Origin: Symsagittifera roscoffensis
Taxonomy: Eukaryota > Xenacoelomorpha > Acoela > Convolutidae
Assembly (NCBI RefSeq): GCF_963678635.1
Contig: NC_087063.1
Coordinates: 45,614,101 to 45,678,100 of the forward strand
Length of the DNA stretch: 64,000 nt
Reading direction: 5' to 3'
Below are positions 43,571-58,200 of the stretch, in pieces. Numbering within the stretch: position 1 is the stretch's first letter; each line of letters begins with the position of its first letter. The notes under the pieces were generated by a model. It was not told the DNA's origin and did not search any database. It was given only the letters and a program-made list of their open reading frames with translations. Both the position numbers and the translations under genes were made by a program.

Positions 43571-44299
43571 GAGAATCCCGATCAGAAGTGGGGAGAAATT
43601 GAAGAAAACCCGGAACAAGAAAGTTTTTCCGGGGAGAAGGACGTCAAAGAAAGTTTTCCAGTCAATGAACAGAACCCGGAACAAAGAAATTTGTCCGGGC
43701 AGTCGGATATTGAAGAAATTGCTTGTGTGCAAGAACAAAACCGAGAGGATGAAATATTGTCCGGGGAGTTGAGTAGTCAGTTTAGGGTCATGAAGACATA
43801 CTTGAAAGCGAGATACAGACTCTCGGACCTACTGAGCTTGCAAAGAATTGACGGCATGACGAGCAATTTGAAAAGGTGGATTGAGAATGGAGCACCAGAC
43901 AAAGGTGATCTGGAGAAAGACAGTTACCGCATTCTGAGACAGTACTATATGCAGAAGGAAGGAAGGTTATACCTGAACAAGGATGGGATCGTGGCTTGTA
44001 AGAAAAGAGAGGAAGACAAATTCCTTACAAATATAACACGATAGTGTTGCCGCAACTCTATCAGACAGAACTGTTATTCAGTTCGCATGATCAGATGGGC
44101 CACCAGGGAATTGATAAAGTATACCAGAGGATCCTGAAACGCTTTGAATGGCCTGGGAGGAAGAAGGCTTGTGAGAAGTGGGTAACAGCATGTATGTCAT
44201 GTCAACAAGTCAAGGATCCAAGGAAATTGCGATTTCCATTGCAGTCAATTAAGTCATCTGAATTTAACGAGGTGGTGCATATTGACCAACAGAAGATAT
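43571..44299 (+). pseudogene. pol: Linker and N-terminal part of integrase, element 2
   Basis: An SGE-repeat linker (about 43600-43770) is followed by the integrase N-terminal part with HHCC motif (HDQMGHQG ... CMSC, about 44085-44210), interrupted by a TAG near 44041. It reaches the first catalytic Asp (VVHIDQQKI). Near 44299 the sequence switches to the part of ORF3 matching element 1 at about 22897, so the core's second Asp and Glu, the GPY/F module, macro and SGNH domains are gone. Confidence 0.75.
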
Positions 44300-45563
44300 T
44301 GACCATTGACTAAATATGCTAGTACTAGATGAGGTGTCGGGGTTGGAACTGTCCAATTCCAGCGGGCAGCTCAAGCTGAGGCCAGGAGTTAACGATGAAC
44401 ATCGAGTGATAGAGGTGATGTCCAATGACTTGTGGTTCAGAGGATTGGAGATAAAGGAGGAAGGAGAGGAGAGGCAGAACTCCAAAGAGACGAGAGCTCA
44501 CTTGGAAGCGATGGTTTTGCGAACGAAGCCAGAGGCCAACAAGGGCTGCACTTGACTCCTCGATTAGCAGCAATGGGCGCGGACACTTTCGAACGAGGCC
44601 CTGCGATGATTAGGAATATTCATGCGTACCTTATGGAGGAATTGAACTTAGCGAAAAACGCGGAGGAAAAGTCAGCTGAATTCGTGAATAGGATGTGCCA
44701 AGTAACTCCTGAAACTTTCCGGACGCAGAATCTTTTGGGAAAAGAAGGCTACGATAGAACTGACAGCATGCTAGGGGGTTTACGAACAGGATGGATCGCG
44801 TCCTTCCTGGCCAACGTCTACCCCGGACCCTCTCGATGCTTGATAAATGAGTTCTTCCAAGCAGTAACAGAATTAACGATATTTGTGAATCTGGCGTTTT
44901 TCGGGACGTTTGGAGCGGAGAACTTCGATGAAGAACCAGTGCTACTGCTCACCGAGGGAGTGCAGAACCTGCGACTGGGCGGAATTCTGACACTAATGGC
45001 GATCACCCATGGGAACTTAGGAGGATTGACGAATCTGACCCGCTATCCTGAACAAATGAAAGAAAACGTGAGGAGATTTGATATGAAGAGATCCACTGAC
45101 TCATGGAACAAAGTAAGGGATCTGAGACACACTTTATTCCAATACATTCTACAACAGAATCGCTTTAGAACAGGAGAAGACGAAACGAGTGAAAAAGAAG
45201 AAGATGTGCGATGTCATGCAGGAGGCATGCCCCTATTAACTGATTTGAGCCTAGCTTGAGGACCAATCCCTTAGCGTTAATCGATCCCCTAGCGTTAATC
45301 ATATGAGCCGCGGAATTTGTAACGGTGATATACGGCCCTGCAGTGACATTCGCGTTACCTGACGTTAAATTGGAAGCGTACAGAAGGTCGTTGTTGCACC
45401 TGAACCTTGTTTCAGCAGTGAATTGGAGCCCACTCAATTGGTGTGAGCAAAGTGGGTTGATGAGCGAAGATTTGCTGTTCGCGAAGATATCAGAGCCAGA
45501 GATGACAGCAATAAACTTTGACGATCATTTCCGTGACCGAATGGATGAAGTAGACGGAGGAAA
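44300..45563 (+). pseudogene. ORF3 fragment of element 2 before the tandem array
   Basis: Matches element 1 from about 22897 to 24150 (LVLDEVSGLELSN, MSNDLWFRGLEI, NLAKNAEEKSAEFVNRMCQ). Open at 44432-45259, then broken by a TGA and a small local duplication (CCCTTAGCGTTAATC repeated near 45270-45300). It shows that the stop at 23350 in element 1 is a point mutation. Function unknown. Confidence 0.65.
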
Positions 45564-48500
45564 TATTGAAGTGTTCCCGAAACTCTGGAACTTGAGGTCT
45601 TATAACAAGACAAATGGGGAAATAACGAGAATTCTTTGGTTGATGGCCTCGTACCATAAAGTGAGAGAGGAAACTAAAGGCTGGGCGACTATAAGAAGCT
45701 GCCAGAGGAGTTACCAGAATTCCCCCTGATCAGAAGGATATTGCTCGGAGCAGACTCCGTAGCACAAACTCCCAGATTGAGAGCCTTTGAAACAAATGAG
45801 AGGAGGATGACGAATTTCTCCGAGACGATGGTCCCGGGCTTCGTGGGCAGAAACGCTGCCGTAATGCGATACACGCAGTTTGCGTACACGGATGAATCGA
45901 CGAGGAGGCGAATCACCAATACAGCCACTCCGAAACCCAGAAGATTTGAAGAAGAGGGGGTGAAATTGGACCTGGCGCCAATGAACATGAGAGGCAAGGC
46001 AGACTTGCAAGACGCCGCGCTAATAGTAATGAACGTGAAGCCGGAATTGGCTAAAAGCGGAAAAACTGTTGACGAGGACTGCACTAGCGCCCTTCGGTTG
46101 TGAGAAGTCGAGACAAAGCACGGATAAGAAGAAGACAAGTCAGCTGGCAGGCTAGTCATACTAAAGTTTCCAGACGGAACCGGGAGTGAAGAGCAAGGCC
46201 CTTCGAGTTTAGGGAAGAATCAGTAGCGAGACGACAAGGAGGGAGAAGACCAACGTCGATCGGAGGAACCTATGCAACAGGATCCAGATCAGGCAGGAAA
46301 GGATGACGATAAGGCTTCGACAGGTGGGATGTCTAGCCTGGATTTCAAATTCCTAAAGGACTTTGAAGTCGAGACGGGAACGTTAGAAGGAACGACTGAG
46401 CTAGCAGAGGATGAAACTTCCACGCTGAAAGCTCCGTCAGCCTTCAAACCGAAAATTGCTGGAGTGCAGCTCTCCTAGCAATTCCAGCAGAACTATCGAA
46501 AAGAAACTTTTAATGGAGTCTCCGAGGAGAAAAAGGATAGAAGGCACTGCCAGAGTACTTTTTTTGGGAACATTACCAGATGGGAAGTGGGAAGTTCACC
46601 ACAGAGACCACGAGAATAGAATGGGATGTAATATGGACAGAGTTGCCTTCATGGAGGACGTCTGGACGGTAGTTCAGTGCTACCGGACCCAGTCAATGTT
46701 GAAGACAGGCCTCAACAGATCCTTGATGTGAGAGATCCTCGACAAGTTGGATGGGAGATTGAGCGAGTTGTTAATCGATTCGGCCACTGACGAACGTTAA
46801 GTGAATTCTCCCGTAAAGGCCGCGCAGCATGAAGGCAGCAATGAAGTAGTATACCTGTCAAGAACCCAAAAAGGAACGATCCGATCGAAAATGTGCTTGA
46901 CAAGATTAAGGATATGAAAATGAAACTTGGCAGCAAAGTGACATTGAGGAAAGGCGTACGGAACACTGGTCTCCTCTGAGATGCATGGGGTAACGATAGA
47001 CCAGTTAGTGAGCGTACCATGGAGAGCGGTGATGCTACGACACTTTGAAGAAGAAATGAGAACCACTACAAAAATACACGCTCTGATAGCGCTACCTTAC
47101 GTGAGAACGGTGCTACAACTTAGGTTCGCTTGGTGCATGACTGGGCTGACGAAGGAAGAGGATGTTTCGGAAGAAAGGAAAATTTTGAAAGAAGAAATAG
47201 TGTTCTTGATGACGAGTATAAGAGACCTAATGACCCAAGAAGGAGCGGCAGTAGCGTGCGCGAAGCGGAGAGACGCTCTCTGTTTCGTTCGATTCATGTT
47301 AGAACAATTATCGGTACCAGCGTTAAACACTTGTGCCAAGATGCTGAGAGAAGGCAATGGTCGATCGAAAAACTTGCTCTTACAAGCACTTCTAGACATA
47401 CACCAATTAATCCGATGCGAGTGAACATGAAGGAGCCCGTAGAATTGGAACCGATAAAGAAGATTGATGAAATACGGATATTCTCGAACAAAGAGCTGAG
47501 GCTCACAAAAGAATCCATCGGAGTATTGCCAAAGTCCAGTGAATCTTGCGGACCGATCAGGAAAACGTCGTACAGTTACGTATCCGGGATCGTGGCGATG
47601 GCATACAACCCGTTCATTAAAGAAGACACTACGCGATTATTTCTTCGACTACGAACAAGCGGTGTTGCTAAGATTCTAAATGTCAAGAATTGCGACGATA
47701 AAGAACTCTGCTAGGCAGCAGGTTAAGCTGGGACTTGCGTTGGAAGAAAAGGTGACCGCACCTTCAGTGCCAAAATCTGACAGCCGAGTAGAGTTTGGAT
47801 TGGGACTCTCGGACGAATTACTAAGGACGAGCGTAAGGGTGGCGTGGGAGCAGATAGAACCATCAGGGTGTCCGAGTCCTAATGCCGATTCGATATTGCG
47901 TGCAACCCAGGATATGCAGAGGGAGCTGAATTCAAACTGTAACTTGCGTGACCTGAACATCATTTACAACTTGATGACAACGGCCTCCAAAAGCAACAAA
48001 GGAAACAATGTGTAGTTGCCCTGTGAGGAACAATGTGAAGACTGGGTTGAACCTGGTAGCTGTCTGGAGAAATTCTGTAGACTGGAAGGTCACGTGTGTG
48101 GAGGTCTGGACTGTGTGAAGACTCTTGCCAAACAACATAAGCAATTGATGATATTATTCTGAAACATAGTAATGAAAGCGAAAATGGAAACGGAACTAAT
48201 TGCAGATTGCCACGGAGGAACTGAGGTTAATCTAGTGACTGCACTATGATTCTAATTATGTTTGGTTCATTAGAGTCACTATTGAAGTGTTCCTGAAACT
48301 CTGGAACTTGAGGCCTTATACCAAGACGAATGGGGAATAACAAGAATTCCTCGGTTGATGGCCTCGTACCAAAAAGTGAGAGAGGAAACGAAAGGCTGGA
48401 GCGACTATAACAAGCTGCCAGAGGAGTTACCAGAATTCCCCCTGATCAGAAGGATGTTGCTCGGAGCAGACTCCGTAGTACAAAATCCCAGATTGAGAGC

Positions 48501-51500
48501 CTTTGAAACAAATGAGAGGAGGATGGCGAATTTCTCCGAGACGATGGACCCGAGCTTCGTGGGCAGAAACGCTGCCGTAATGCGATACACGCAGTTTGCG
48601 TACACGGATGAATTGACGAGGAGGCAAATCACCAATACAGCCACTCCGAAACCCGGAAGATTTGAAGAAGAGTGGGCAAAATTGGACCTGGCGCCAATGA
48701 ACATGAGAGGCAAGGCAGACTTGCAAGACGCCGCGCTAATAGTAATGAACACGTGAAGCCGGAATTGGCTAAAAGCGGGAAACTGTTGACGAGGACTGCA
48801 CTAGCGCCCTTCGGTTGTGAGAAGTCGAGACAAAGCACGGATAAGAAGAAGACAAGTCAGCTGGCAGGCTAGTCATACTAAAGTTTCCAGACGGAACCGG
48901 GAGTGAAGAGCAAGGCCCTTCGAGTTTAGGGAAGAATCAGTAGCGAGACGACAAGGAGGGAGAAGACCAACGTCGATCGGAGGAACCTATGCAACAGGTT
49001 CCAGATCAGGCAGGAAAGGATGACGATAAGGCTTCGACAGGTGGGATGTCTTGACTGGTTTTCAATTTCCTAGAGGACTTTGAAGTCGAGACGGGAACGT
49101 TAGAAGGAACGACTGAGCTAGCAGAGGATGAAACTTCCACACTGAAACCTCCGTCAGCCTTCATGGTTGCAAACCGAAAATTGCTGGAGTGCAGCTCTCC
49201 TAGCAATTTCAGCAGAACTATCAAAAAGAAACTTTAAATGGAGTCTCCGAGGAGAAAAAGGATAGAAGGCACTGCCAGAGTACTTTTTTCGGGAACATTA
49301 CCAGAAGACAAGTGGGAAGTTCACCACAGAGACCACGAGAATAGAATGGGATGTAATATGGACAGAGTTGCCTTCATGGAGGAGGTCTGGATGATAGTTC
49401 AGCGCTACCGGACCCAGTCAATGTTGAAGACAGGCCTCAACAGACCCTTGATGCGAGAGATCCTCGACAAGTTGGATGAAAGCGAAGGGAGATTGAGCGA
49501 GTTGTTAATCGATTCGGCCACTGACGAAAGTTAAGTGAATTCTCCCATAAAAGCCGCGCAGCATGAAGGCAGCAATGAAGTAGTATACCTGTCAAGAACC
49601 CAAAAAGGAACGATCCGATCGAAAATGGTGCTTGACAAGATTAAGGATATGAAAAAGAAACTTGGCAGAAAGTGACATTGAGGAAAGGCGTACGGAACAC
49701 TGGTCTCCTCATAGATCGGCTAGTGAGCCGAGCCTAACAAGGAGAGCGGTGGTGCTACGACACTTTGAAGAAGAAATGAGAACCACTACAAAAATACACG
49801 CTCTGATAGCGATACCTTACGTGAGAACGGTGCTAAAACTTAGGTTCGCTTGGTGCATTACTGGGCTGACGAAGGAAGAGGATGTTTTGGAAGAAAGAAA
49901 AATTTTGAAAAAAGAAATAGTGTTCTTGATGACGAGTATAAGAGACCTAATGACCCAAGAAGGAGCGGCAGTAGCGTGCGCGAAGCGGAGAGACTCTCTG
50001 TTTCGTTTGATTCATGTTAGAACAATTATCGGTACCAGCGTTAAACACTTGTGCCAAGATGCTGAGAGAAGGCGATGATCGATCAAAAACCTTGCTCTTA
50101 CAAGCTTTTCTAGACATACACCAAAGTAAACCGATGCGAGTGAACATGAAGAAGCCGGTAGAACTGGAACCGATTAAAAAGATTGATGAAAAACGGAGAT
50201 TCTCGAACAGGGAGCTGAGGCTCACAAAGGAATCCATCGGAGTTTTGCCAGAGTCCAGTGAATATTGCGGACCGATCAGGAAAATGTCGTACAGTTACGT
50301 ATCCGGGATCGTGGGGATGGCATACAACCCTTTCATTAAAGAAGACACTACGCGATTATTTCTTCGACTACGAACAAGCGGTGTTGCTATGATTCTGAAC
50401 GTCAAGGATTGCGACGATAAGGAACTCTGCTAGGCAGCAGGTTAAGCTGGGACTTGTGTTGGAAGAAAAGGTGACTGCACCTTCAGTGCCAAAATCTGAC
50501 AGCCGAGTAGAGTTTGGATTGGGACTCTCGGACGAATTACTAAGGACGAGCGTAAGGGTGGCGTGGGAGCAGATAGAACCATCAGGGTGTCCGAGTCCTA
50601 ATGCCGATTCGATATTGCGTGCAACACAGGATATGCAGAGGGAGCTGAATTCAGACTGTAACTTGCGTGACCTGAACATCATTTACGACTTGATGACAAC
50701 GGCCTCCAAAAGCAACAAAGGAAACAATGTGTAGTTGCCCTGTGAGGACCAATGTGAGGACTGGGTTGAACCTGGTAGCTGTCTGGCGAAAGTCTGTAGA
50801 CTGGAAGGTCACATGTGTGGAGGTCTGGACTGTGTGAAGAATCTTGCCAAACAACATAAGCAATTGACGATATTATTCGGAAACATAGTAATGAAAGCGA
50901 AAATGGAAACGGAACTAATTGCAGATTGCCACGGAGGAAGTGAGGTTAATCTAGTGACTGCACTATGATTCTAATTATGTTTAATTCTTTAGAGTCACTA
51001 TTGAAGTGTTCCTGAAACTCTGGAACTTGAGGCCTTATACCAAGACGAATGGGGAATAACAAGAATTCCTCGGTTGATGGCCTCGTACCAAAAAGTGAGA
51101 GAGGAAACGAAAGGCTGGAGCGACTATAACAAGCTGCCAGAGGAGTTACCAGAATTCCCCCTGATCAGAAGGATGTTGCTCGGAGCAGACTCCGTAGTAC
51201 AAACTCCCAGATTGAGAGCCTTTAAAACAAATGAGAGGAGGATGGCAAATTTCTCCGAGACGATGGACCCGAGCTTCGTGGGCAGAAACGCTGCCGTAAT
51301 GCGATACACGCAGTTTGCGTACACGGATGAATTGACGAGGAGGCGAATCACCAATACAGCCACTCCGAAACCCGGAAGATTTGAAGAAGAGTGGGCAAAA
51401 TTGGACCTGGCGCCAATGAACATGAGAGGCAAGGCAGACTTGCAAGACGCCGCGCTAATAGTAATGAACACGTGAAGCCGGAATTGGCTAAAAGCGGGAA

Positions 51501-53566
51501 ACTGTTGACGAGGACTGCACGAGGGAGAAGACCAACGTCGATCGAAGGAACCTATGTAACAGGATCCAGATCAGGCAGGAAAGGATGACGATAAGGCTTC
51601 GACAGGTGGGATGTCTTGCCTGGTTTTCAATTTCCTAGAGGACTTTGAAGTCGAGACGGGAACGTTAGAAGGAACGACTGAGCTAGCAGAGGATGAAACT
51701 TCCACACTGAAACCTCCGTCAGCCTTCATGGTTGCAAACCGAAAATTGCTGGAGTGCAGCTCTCCTAGCAATTCCAGCAGAACTATCGAAAAGAAACTTT
51801 AAATGGAGTCTCCGAGGAGAAAAAGGATAGAAGGCACTGCCAGAGTACTTTTTTCGGGAACATTAACAGAAGAGAAGTGGGAAGTTCACCACAGAGACCA
51901 CGAGAATAGAAAGGGATGAAATATGGACAGAGTTGCCTTCATGGAGGAGGTCTGGATGATAGTTCAGCGCTACCGGACCCAGTCAATGTTGAAGACAGGC
52001 CTCAACAGACCCTTGATGCGAGAGATCCTCGACAAGTTGGATGAATGCGAAGGGAGATTGAGCGAGTTGTTAATCGATTCGGCCACTGACGAAAGTTAAG
52101 TGAATTCTCCCATAAAGGCCGCGCAGCATGAAGGCAGCAATGAAGTAGTATACCTGTCAAGAACCCAAAAAGGAACGATCCGATCGAAAATGGTTCTTGA
52201 CAAGATTAAGGATATGAAAAAGAAACTTGGTAGCAAAGTGACATTGAGGAAAGGCGTACGGAACACTGGTCTCCTCTGAGATGCATGCGGAAACGATAGA
52301 CCAGTTAGTGAGCCTAACAAGGAGAGCGGTGGTGCTACGACACTTTGAAGAAGAAATGAGAACCACTACAAAAATACACGCTCTGATAGCGAAACCTTAC
52401 GTGAGAACGGTGCTACAACTTAGGTTCGCTTGGTGCATGACTGGGCTGACGAAGGAAGAGGATGTTTCGGAAGGAAGAAAAATTTTGAAAGAAGAAATAG
52501 TGTTCTTGATGACGAGTATAAGAGACCTAATGACCCAAGAAGGAGCGGCAGTAGCGTGCGCGAAGCGGAAAGACGCTCTCTGTTTCGTTCGATTCATGTT
52601 AGAACAATTATCGGTACCAGCGTTAAACACTTGTGCCGAGATGCTGAGAGAAGGAGATGATCGATCAAAAACCTTGCTCTTACAAGCACTTCTAGACATA
52701 CACCAAAGTAAACATGAAGAAGCCCGTAGAACTGGAACCGATTAAGAAGATTGGTGAAAAACGGAGATTCTCGAACAGGGAGCTGAGGCTCACAAAGGAA
52801 TCCATCGGAGTATTGCCATAGTCCAGTGAATATTGCGGACCGATCAGGAAAACGTCGTACAGTTACGTATCCGGGATCGTGGGGATGGCATACAACCCTT
52901 TCCTTAAAGAAGACACTACGCGATTATTTCTTCGACTACGAACAAGCGGTGTTGCTATGATTCTGAACGTCAAGGATTGCGACGATAAGGAACTCTGCTA
53001 GGCAGCAGGTTAAGCTGGGACTTGTGTTGGAAGAAAAGGTGACTGCACCTTCAGTGCCAAAATCTGACAGCCGAGTAGAGTTTGGATTGGGACTCTCGGA
53101 CGAATTACTAAGGACGAGCGTAAGGGTGGCGTGGGAGCAGATAGAACCATCAGGGTGTCCGAGTCCTAATGCCGATTCGATATTGCGTGCAACACAGGAT
53201 ATGCAGAGGGAGCTGAATTCAAACTGTAACTTGCGTGACCTGAACATCATTTACAACTTGATGACAACGGCCTCCAAAAGCAACAAAGGAAACAATGTGT
53301 AGTTGCCCTGTGAGGAACAATGTGAAGACTGGGTTGAACCTGGTAGCTGTCTGGAGAAATTCTGTAGACTGGAAGGTCACGTGTGTGGAGGTCTGGACTG
53401 TGTGAAGACTCTTGCCAAACAACATAAGCAATTGACAATATTATTCGGAAACATAGTAAGGAAAGCGAAAATGGAAATGGAACTAATTGCAGATTGCCAC
53501 GGAGGAACTGAGGTGAATCTAGTGACTGCACTATGATTCTAATTATGTTTGGTTCTTTGGAGTCAC
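45564..53566 (+). repeat. 2.7-kb tandem array within ORF3, element 2
   Basis: Three units begin at TATTGAAGTGTTCC: 45564 (2,716 bp), 48280 (2,719 bp) and 50999 (2,568 bp); a fourth starts at 53567. Each joins the ORF3 part matching element 1 at about 27385 back to the part at about 24152, at a TATTGAA microhomology. All three share an internal deletion of about 500 bp (near 46948, 49680 and 52250) that the fourth copy lacks. Unit 3 also has a private ~150-bp deletion near 51520. All carry stops, so none codes for a full protein. Confidence 0.85.
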
Positions 53567-55202
53567 TATTGAAGTGTTCCTGAAACTCTGGAACTTGAGG
53601 CCTTATAACAAGATGAAGGGGGAATAACGAGAATTCCTCGGTTGATGGCCTCGTACCAAAAGGTGAGAGAGGAAACGAAAGGCTGGAGCGACTATAACAA
53701 GCCGCCAGAGGAGTTATTAGAATTCCCCCTGATCAGAAGGATGTTGCTCGGAGCAGACTCCGTAGTACAAACTCCCAGATTGAGAGCCCTTGAAACAAAT
53801 GAGAGGAGGATGGCGAAGTTCTCCGAGACGATGGACCCGTGCTTCCTGGGCCGGAACGCTGCCGTAATGCGACACTTGAAGTTTGCGTACACGGATGAAT
53901 TGACGAGGAGGCGAATCACCAACACAGCCACTCCAAAACCTAGAGGACTTTGAAGTCGAGACGGGAACGTTAGAAGGAACGACTGAGCCAGCAAAGGATG
54001 AAAGTTCCACACCGAAATCTCCGTCAGCCTCCATGGATGCAAACCGAAAACTGCTGGAGAGCAGTTCTCCCAGCAATTCCAGCAGAACTATCGAAAAAAA
54101 ACTTTTAATGGAGTCTCCGAGGAGAACAAGGATAAAAGGACCTGCCAGAGTACCTTTTTTGGGAACATTACCAGAAGAGAAGTGGTAAGTTCACCACAGA
54201 GACCACGAGAATAGAACGGGATGTAATATGGACAGAGTTGCCTTCATGGAGGAGGTCTGGACGGTAGTTCTGTGCTACGGGACCCTCTTAATGTTGAAGA
54301 CAGGCTTCAACAGACCCTTGGTGCGACAGATCCTCGACAAGTTGGATGAATGCGAAGGGAGATTGAGCAAGTTGTTAATCCATTCGACCACTGACGAAAG
54401 TGAAGTGAATTCTCCCATAAATGCCGCGCAGCAAGAAGGCAGAATTGAAGTAGTATACCTGTCAAGAACCCGAAAAGGAACGATGCGATCGAAAATGGTG
54501 ATTGACATGATTACTTATATGAAAATGAAACTTGGTAGCAAAGTGACATTGAGGAAAGCTGGAAAAACGAAATTAGACGCTGAAATTTCAGTAAAAGTTG
54601 TCAATTCAGCCAAGCGGAAGCGTGTAGAAGAAGTCATTGATATGGGACAAGGCGAAGATTGATTGCCTGGCACAGATAGAAAATTAATCGTTGTGACAAT
54701 GTTTCCACCCATCCTCATGGCAGGACTAAGATCAGCCAGTTATAAAACCAAGAGAAGTGACCGCACTCTGACTGGAGCGACATTAGAAATGGAAATACTT
54801 AGCCAATGTGGAGAAAGTACCCTACGAAATTTTACACCATCTTCCATGAACCAAGGAAAAGGAAGCAGGACAGCTAGTCCCAGTGGAGTATAACCGATTG
54901 ACAGTATCAGAAACCGTTTCGACTGACGAACCCGCTGGTGGATACATGGAAATGGTGGAATATAGAAACTCGGCTAGATGACATCTAATTGCTCTAGAAA
55001 ACAAAGGCAACATGGAATGTTACCTGGAGACAGTGATACAAGGCACGACCATGAAGCAGAAGGCATACGGAACACTGGTCTCCGCTGAGATGCATGCGGG
55101 AACGATAGACCAGTTAGTGAGCCTAACAAGGAGAGCGGTGGTGCTACGACACTTTGAAGAAGAAATGAGAACCACTACAAAAATACACGCTCTGATAGCG
55201 AT
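53567..55202 (+). pseudogene. Fourth, partly full-length ORF3 copy of element 2
   Basis: Begins like the array units but has a private deletion near 53940. It retains the ~500-bp segment (54560-55060) missing from units 1-3, including VVNSAKRKRVEEVIDMGQGED and DRTLTGATLEMEILSQCGES. Open at 54228-54662. It is the best guide to the ancestral ORF3 between 25500 and 26100 of element 1. Confidence 0.6.
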
Positions 55203-58200
55203 ACCTTAAGTGAGAACGGTGCTACAACTTAGGTTCGCTTGGTGCATGACTGGGCTGACAAAGGAAGAGGATGTTTCGGAAGAAAGGAAAATTTTGAAAG
55301 AAGAAATAGTGTTCTTGATGACGAGTATAAGAGACCTAATGACCCAAGAAGGAGCGGCAGTAGCGTGCGCGAATCGGAAAGACGCTCTCTGTTTCGTTCG
55401 ATTCATGTTAGAATAATTATCGGTACCAGCGTTAAACACTTGTGCCAAGATGTTGAGAGAAGGCGATGATCGATCGAAAACCTTGCTCTTACAAGCACTT
55501 CTAGACATACACCAAAACAAAACGATGCGAGTGAACATGAAGGAACCTGTAGAACTGGAACCGATAAGGTAGATTGATAAAATACGGAGATTCTTGAACA
55601 AGGAGCTGAGGCTCACAAAAGAATCCATGGGAGTATTGCCAAAGTCCTGTGAATATTGCGGACCGATCCGGACGTATCCGGGATCGTGAGGATGGCATAC
55701 AACCCTTTCATTATTGAAGACATACGCGATTATTTCTTCGACTACAAACAAGCGGTGTTGCTAAGATTCTGAACGTCGAGAATTGCGACGATAATGAACT
55801 CTGCTAATCAGCAGGTTTAGATGGGACTTGTATTGGAAGAAAAAGTGACTGCACCTTTAGTACAAAAATCTGACAACCGAGTGGAGTTTGGATTGTGATT
55901 CTCGGACGAATTACTAAGGACGTGTCTAATGGTGGTGTGGGAGAAGATGAAACCCTACGTGAGAACGGAGCTACAACACAGGTTCGCTTGGTGCATGACT
56001 GGGCTGGCGAAGGAAGAGGACGTTTTGGAAGAAAGAAAAAGGTTGAAAGAAGAAAAAGTGTTCTTGATTACGAGTATAAGAGACATAATGACCCAAGAAG
56101 GAGTATCAGTAGCGTGCGCGAATCGGAAAGACGCTCTCTGTTTCGTTCGATTCATGTTAGAATAATTATCGGTACCAGCGTTAAACACTTGTGCCAAGAT
56201 GTTGAGAGAAGGCGATGATCGATCGAAAACCTTGCTCTTACAAGCACTTCTAGACATACACCAAAACAAAACGATGCGAGTGAACATGAAGGAACCTGTA
56301 GAACTGGAACCGATAAGGTAGATTGATGAAATACGGAGATTCTTGAACAAGGAGCTGAGGCTCACAAAAGAATCCATGGGAGTATTGCCAAAGTCCTGTG
56401 AATATTGCGGACCGATCCGGACGTATCCGGGATCGTGAGGATCGTATACAACCCTTTCATTATTGAAGACATACGCGATTATTTCTTCGACTACAAACAA
56501 GCGGTGTTGCTAAGATTCTGAACGTCGAGAATTGCGACGATAATGAACTCTGCTAATCAGCAGGTTTAGATGGGACTTGTATTGGAAGAAAAAGTGACTG
56601 CACCTTTAGTACAAAAATCTGACAACCGAGTGGAGTTTGGATTGTGATTCTCGGACGAATTACTAAGGACGTGTCTAATGGTGGTGTGGGAGAAGATGAA
56701 ACCCTACGTGAGAACGGAGCTACAACACAGGTTCGCTTGGTGCATGACTGGGCTGGCGAAGGAAGAGGACGTTTTGGAAGAAAGAAAAAGGTTGAAAGAA
56801 GAAAAAGTGTTCTTGATTACGAGTATAAGAGACATAATGACCCAAGAAGGAGTATCAGTAGCGTGCGCAAAGTGGAGAGACGCTCTCTGTTTCATCCGAT
56901 TCGTGTTAGAACAAATATCGGTACCAGCGTTAAACACTTGTGCCAAGATGCTGAGAGAAGGCAATGATCGAGCGAAAACCTTGCTCTTACAAGCACTTCT
57001 AGACATACACCAAAGTAAACCGATGCGAGTGAACATGAAGGAGCCTGTAGAACTGGAACCAATGAAGAAGATTGATGAAACACGGAGATTCTCGAACAAG
57101 GAGCTGAGGCTGACAAAAGAATCCATGGGAGTTTTGCCAACGTCCAGTGAATATTGCGGAGCGATCAGGAAAAAGTTGTTCAGTTACGTATCCGGGATCG
57201 TGAGGATGGCATACAACCCTTTCATTATTGAAGACATACGCGATTATTTCTTCGACTACGAACAAGCGGTGTTGCTAAGATTCTGAACGTCAAGAATTGC
57301 GACGATAATGAACTCTGCTAATCAGCAGGTTAAGATGGGACTTGTTTTGGAAGAAAAAGTGACTTTACCTTTAGTACAAAAATCTGACAACCGAGTGGAG
57401 TTTGGATTGTGATTCTCGGACGAAATACTAAGGACGTGTCTAATGGTGGTGTGGGAGAAGATGAAACCCTACGTGAGAACGGAGCTACAACACAGGTTCG
57501 CTTGGTGCATGACTGGGCTGGCGAAGGAAGAGGACGTTTTGGAAGAAAGAAAAAGGTTGAAAGAAGAAAAAGTGTTCTTGATTACGAGTATAAGAGACAT
57601 AATGACCCAAGAAGGAGTATCAGTAGCGTGCGCGAATCGGAAAGACGCTCTCTGTTTCGTTCGATTCATGTTAGAATAATTATCGGTACCAGCGTTAAAC
57701 ACTTGTGCCAAGATGTTGAGAGAAGGCGATGATCGATCGAAAACCTTGCTCTTACAAGCACTTCTAGACATACACCAAAACAAAACGATGCGAGTGAACA
57801 TGAAGGAACCTGTAGAATTGGAACCGATAAGGTAGATTGATGAAATACGGAGATTCTTGAACAAGGAGCTGAGGCTCACAAAAGAATCCATGGGAGTATT
57901 GCCAAAGTCCTGTGAATATTGCGGACCGATCCGGACGTATCCGGGATCGTGAGGATCGCATACAACCCTTTCATTATTGAAGACATACGCGATTATTTCT
58001 TCGACTACAAACAAGCGGTGTTGCTAAGATTCTGAACGTCGAGAATTGCGACGATAATGAACTCTGCTAATCAGCAGGTTTAGATGGGACTTGTATTGGA
58101 AGAAAAAGTGACTGCACCTTTAGTACAAAAATCTGACAACCGAGTGGAGTTTGGATTGTGATTCTCGGACGAATTACTAAGGACGTGTCTAATGGTGGTG

